Under the pieces are notes generated by a model. That model searched no databases. It was not told the DNA's origin and saw only the letters and a program-made list of their open reading frames with translations. The position numbers and the translations under genes were made by a program. A stretch of DNA of 64,000 bases from SYAC01 sp046048055 (GTDB lineage: Bacteria; Planctomycetota; Phycisphaerae; Phycisphaerales; SM1A02): assembly GCA_046048055.1 (NCBI GenBank), contig JBJOGW010000028.1, positions 1 to 64,000 on the forward strand. Direction: 5' to 3'. Positions 61,380 through 64,000 of this stretch are shown piece after piece (position 1 is the stretch's first letter; the number at the start of each line of letters is the position of its first letter).

Positions 61380-62381
61380 TCACGACCGCATGTTGTTGGG
61401 ATCGATCAGCCACAGCCAATCATCCAGCAGGAACTCGCATCGCGCCGCCAGCAGCGCAATGCGTCCCATGACCGTCATGCCGAAGGCCGCGCCGAACGTG
61501 ATCATCAGGTACCACACGCCCACCCGGGCCGCACCACCCACCACCCCCCGATGCTGCACGCTGAACAGGAAGTACGCCAGCGAGCAGATCACGCCCACCA
61601 GCACCAGCACGCCGGGCAGGGTGGCCCACACGGTGGACCACGCGTTCACGCCGCCCTCGGCCGTCTCCACCACCTTGACCACGGGCTGCATGGTGGCCAC
61701 CGCCTGCGCCATCAAGTCGCTCTCCACATGGCTCACGATCTTGAGTCCCGCGGTCACCCCCACGATGAACGCCAGCGGCCAGGCCGCGATCCACCCGCCA
61801 CGAGGGGCCAACCGCATGAGCAGCATCACGCCCAGCACCAGCGCCACCCACATGCTCACCTGCTGCTGCACACCCACGTCGCGCAGCGAGGGCTGCACCC
61901 ACTCGCGCACCAGGTCCGGCGCCACGGCACCACCCAGCTTGGGCACCAGCGTGTCCCAGAGGCCCAGCGTCATCCAGTACGCCGCGCTCACGCCCACCAC
62001 CACGCTCTCGGCCAGCTTGTAGAAGACGTTGTCGGCGTACAGGAAGCTGAAGATGGCCAGCGTGAAGAATGCCGCCAGCCAGAGCCCGATGGTGCGCGGC
62101 CAACTCAACTGCACCCGGTCCTGACCGGGATCCGCGGCCTCGGCAGCCGTGAACACCTTGGGCGGGACGCGCCTCCACGTGGTCCACGACTTGCTCGCCT
62201 CGGCGGCGGGCACCGCGCGCCATGGCTCGGACGCGCTGCTGGCCTCCGCACCGGGCGCCACCGACACCTCCACACGCTCCACGTAGACGCGCCCGAGGCC
62301 CTGCCCCCACAGGCCGCGCACCACCAGCAGCCCCACGAAGACCGCGCCGATCGCCATCCATGTCACGCGCTGGCGGGTCAT
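61380..62381 (-). CDS. Membrane protein of a three-gene operon, unknown function (third gene)
   Basis: A 333-residue protein with an N-terminal hydrophobic segment (about 8-24), a soluble loop of about 70 residues, then roughly seven membrane segments (about 90-110, 120-140, 175-195, 205-225, 260-280, 290-312). No domain is recognised. The C-terminus WLIDPNNMRS is polar. The ATG at 62381 overlaps the stop of the middle gene (ATGA). All three genes of this run are coupled by 4-bp overlaps, suggesting subunits of one membrane complex. Confidence 0.7.
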   Translation of the reverse strand: MTRQRVTWMAIGAVFVGLLVVRGLWGQGLGRVYVERVEVSVAPGAEASSASEPWRAVPAAEASKSWTTWRRVPPKVFTAAEAADPGQDRVQLSWPRTIGLWLAAFFTLAIFSFLYADNVFYKLAESVVVGVSAAYWMTLGLWDTLVPKLGGAVAPDLVREWVQPSLRDVGVQQQVSMWVALVLGVMLLMRLAPRGGWIAAWPLAFIVGVTAGLKIVSHVESDLMAQAVATMQPVVKVVETAEGGVNAWSTVWATLPGVLVLVGVICSLAYFLFSVQHRGVVGGAARVGVWYLMITFGAAFGMTVMGRIALLAARCEFLLDDWLWLIDPNNMRS

Positions 62382-63304
62382 GCGGACCTCCGGATGCGAC
62401 CGGCCGCGTAGATCAGGTTGCCAAGCACGATCAGGCCCACCATGAGCAGGTGTCCGAAGAGTTGCGGCGCCATGCGACGCTGCGCCTCCAGATACTTGGG
62501 TGGGGTCTGGCCACCCAGCGCCGAGTTGACCAGGCTCTCGTACTCGGCCGCCCCCTTGATGGCACCCAGCAGCCCCGAGAGCTGCGCCGGGAAGTACGGA
62601 TACAGCTGTGGTGCCGACACACCCGTGCAGCCACCGACCATCTTCAGGCTGCCGCCACAGGCCGTGACCACGTACTGCACCCACTCCTTGCAGCCGGGAT
62701 AGCCCGCACCCACCACGATCAGCAGCGGAAAGTCCCGCACGCTCTGCACGCCCTGCAGGATGGGCAGGTCCTGCGTGCTCTGACCCCGCGCGTCGCGCGG
62801 GAACGCCTTGCGAAGATCGGTCAGCGTGACCTTCATCAAGCCCTCGTTGCCCGCCTGGAATCCCAGGTTGACGAAGTCCACGCCCTCGCGCATGTCGGGA
62901 AAGTCCTGGCGGATCACCTGCCCGATGGTGCGCTCGGCCATGTTGCTGCCCAAGGGCCACAGCGCAATGCACACCACCTTCAGCCTTCGGGCCGCACAGT
63001 GGCGCAGCAGGCTGGTGGCCATGGGCTGAAGCTCGCCCGCGCTGGCCGGGTCATAGTCGAAGGAGAACAGCACCCGGCTGCCCTCGGGCAGTCGCTCGAT
63101 CTGGTCGAACACCGCCTGCGCCGCCGGGGTGGGTGTCTCGGGGAACGTCCTGCCCGTGAGCCCGATCCACAGGATGGGCACCAGCACCGCCAGGCCCATC
63201 ATCAGGAAGACCCAGCGACGATCCAGCCGCTCCAGTCGAACCAGCCATGCGGCCACGTTCTGCAGTGGACCGCCCGCGCCGCCCTGTGCATTCAGACCGC
63301 TCAT
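62378..63304 (-). CDS. Membrane-anchored protein of a three-gene operon, unknown function (middle gene)
   Basis: A 308-residue protein with one membrane segment near the N-terminus (about 30-50), a large extracytoplasmic or cytoplasmic domain (about 55-275) and a C-terminal membrane segment (about 280-300). The domain has alternating strands and helices: VLFSFDYDPASAGELQPM, VVCIALWPLG, GVDFVNLGFQAG, PLLIVVGAGYPG, and a paired-Cys segment CGGSLKMVGGCTG. It looks Rossmann-like, but no catalytic motif is recognised. It is overlapped by both neighbours (ATGA). Confidence 0.7.
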   Translation of the reverse strand: MSGLNAQGGAGGPLQNVAAWLVRLERLDRRWVFLMMGLAVLVPILWIGLTGRTFPETPTPAAQAVFDQIERLPEGSRVLFSFDYDPASAGELQPMATSLLRHCAARRLKVVCIALWPLGSNMAERTIGQVIRQDFPDMREGVDFVNLGFQAGNEGLMKVTLTDLRKAFPRDARGQSTQDLPILQGVQSVRDFPLLIVVGAGYPGCKEWVQYVVTACGGSLKMVGGCTGVSAPQLYPYFPAQLSGLLGAIKGAAEYESLVNSALGGQTPPKYLEAQRRMAPQLFGHLLMVGLIVLGNLIYAAGRIRRSA

Positions 63305-64000
63305 CCGCGTCCGCCTCCACCCATCCAGCTGCGGTCCACGCCGAGCAGGATGCGAAGGCTGGTGGCCGCCACGCCCAGCGCAATGCCGATGATGATGGCC
63401 CGGTTGCCCGCCGTGTTGAACACCTGCATCACGAACACGCTCAGGTTCTCGAGCCGAAGCCCGCTGGCCCAGTCGGGAAGCCAGCCCGTGAGCACCACGC
63501 CCGCGAAGGTGCGGCCCAGCAGCATGACGAACGCGGTCGCCAGCAGCAGCACCGCCGCCGCGTTCTTGGCCCGGAAGGCCCGAAAGGCGGCGCTGGCCAC
63601 GAAGAACGCCAGCAGCGCGAACATGGTGCTGGTGAGCGGCACCATCACGTACTCGTAGAGCCAGCCGAAGGGCGTGTCCGCGGCCTCCTGCGATCCGCTG
63701 AAGGGCGCCGTCGGAAACTCCGGGCTGGGGTGCACGCCCACCTTGAACAGGCCCATCGTCAGCGTGACCACGAATGCCAGCAGCGTGACCACCGCAAAGC
63801 CCCAGCCCGCGTCACGACGGCTCACCTTGGAAAGGTTGGCCTTGAGCAGGCTGCCCGCGCCGAGCACGAAGGCGATGGCCTGGATCACGCTGAAGGTGTT
63901 GGCAAAGTCCTCGCCCAGGCCTTCCGTGGGCCTGAGAAAGCCGCTGGCCAGCATCAGGAAGCCGGCCGCGATGGCGATCCACAGCGGAATGGTGCGCTGG
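63301..64000 (-). CDS. Membrane protein, first gene of a three-gene operon, cut by the window edge
   Basis: The visible 232 residues form about six membrane segments. The reading frame continues open to the end of the window (an IPLWIAIAAGFLMLASG helix precedes the first visible Met), so the real start is outside. A central loop (PTAPFSGSQEAADTP) is probably extracytoplasmic. No family is recognised. Its stop overlaps the ATG of the middle gene. Together the three make a membrane complex of unknown function. Confidence 0.7.
   Translation of the reverse strand, partial: QRTIPLWIAIAAGFLMLASGFLRPTEGLGEDFANTFSVIQAIAFVLGAGSLLKANLSKVSRRDAGWGFAVVTLLAFVVTLTMGLFKVGVHPSPEFPTAPFSGSQEAADTPFGWLYEYVMVPLTSTMFALLAFFVASAAFRAFRAKNAAAVLLLATAFVMLLGRTFAGVVLTGWLPDWASGLRLENLSVFVMQVFNTAGNRAIIIGIALGVAATSLRILLGVDRSWMGGGGRG

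Overview
This is a 64 kb stretch of a high-GC chromosome from what looks like a planctomycete, probably of the Phycisphaerae. Four things point that way: three secreted proteins ending in a V/I-P-A-P plus hydrophobic plus Arg-cluster sorting tail (PEP-CTERM type), an ECF sigma factor overlapping a Ser/Thr kinase, a planctomycete-type membrane cytochrome c (four-helix domain plus CFECH), and two unlike clpP genes in tandem. There are no rRNA genes, phage genes, CRISPR arrays or insertion sequences. Coding density is high, with many 4-bp start/stop overlaps and several convergent genes whose ends overlap by 25-118 bp. The taxonomic placement is inference from gene content.

Left third (1-21.6 kb), mostly housekeeping: a Thermus-type isocitrate dehydrogenase with NAD-type cofactor residues, downstream of a REC-GAF-HD-GYP regulator; truB; a dksA-like/lspA operon with a visible promoter; the sigma/kinase pair; accA; proC; an ABC-2 exporter; and a ubiD - zinc-ribbon membrane protein - nuoC run. 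Behind nuoC lies a striking non-coding RNA: three hairpins presenting the same CGGGAAC loop, then a perfect intrinsic terminator. Next come a PD-(D/E)XK-type nuclease, tRNA-Arg(TCT), an MFS transporter and a membrane cytochrome.

Middle (21.6-44.6 kb): dinB; a paired-crcB/HEPN operon; a tandem universal stress protein with a DUF3313 lipoprotein; an adaptor/ATPase/permease exporter; kup; holA; astB; clpP-clpP (the second carries Asn at the catalytic Asp position); a degenerate PAP2 protein; a MoxR ATPase with an outer-membrane barrel protein; a winged-helix/LuxR regulator divergent from a secreted protein; dapL with a methyltransferase; and an M42 peptidase. A cobalamin riboswitch with its own promoter lies at 36.7-36.8 kb, and the first gene behind it is a small secreted sorting-signal protein rather than a known B12 gene. 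This is the best candidate here for an undescribed system.

Right third (44.6-64 kb): a tricorn protease; a tRNA-Lys - SNF2 helicase - SWIM protein - pyrophosphatase run; a Xer recombinase; purE-purK; a perfect 46-bp inverted repeat that looks like a REP/BIME element; a secreted esterase; rlmE; pdxA; a third sorting-signal protein with an odd C-terminal tail; and a three-gene membrane operon of unknown function that runs off the right edge. Gene functions rest on recognising families by eye; no database search was possible.
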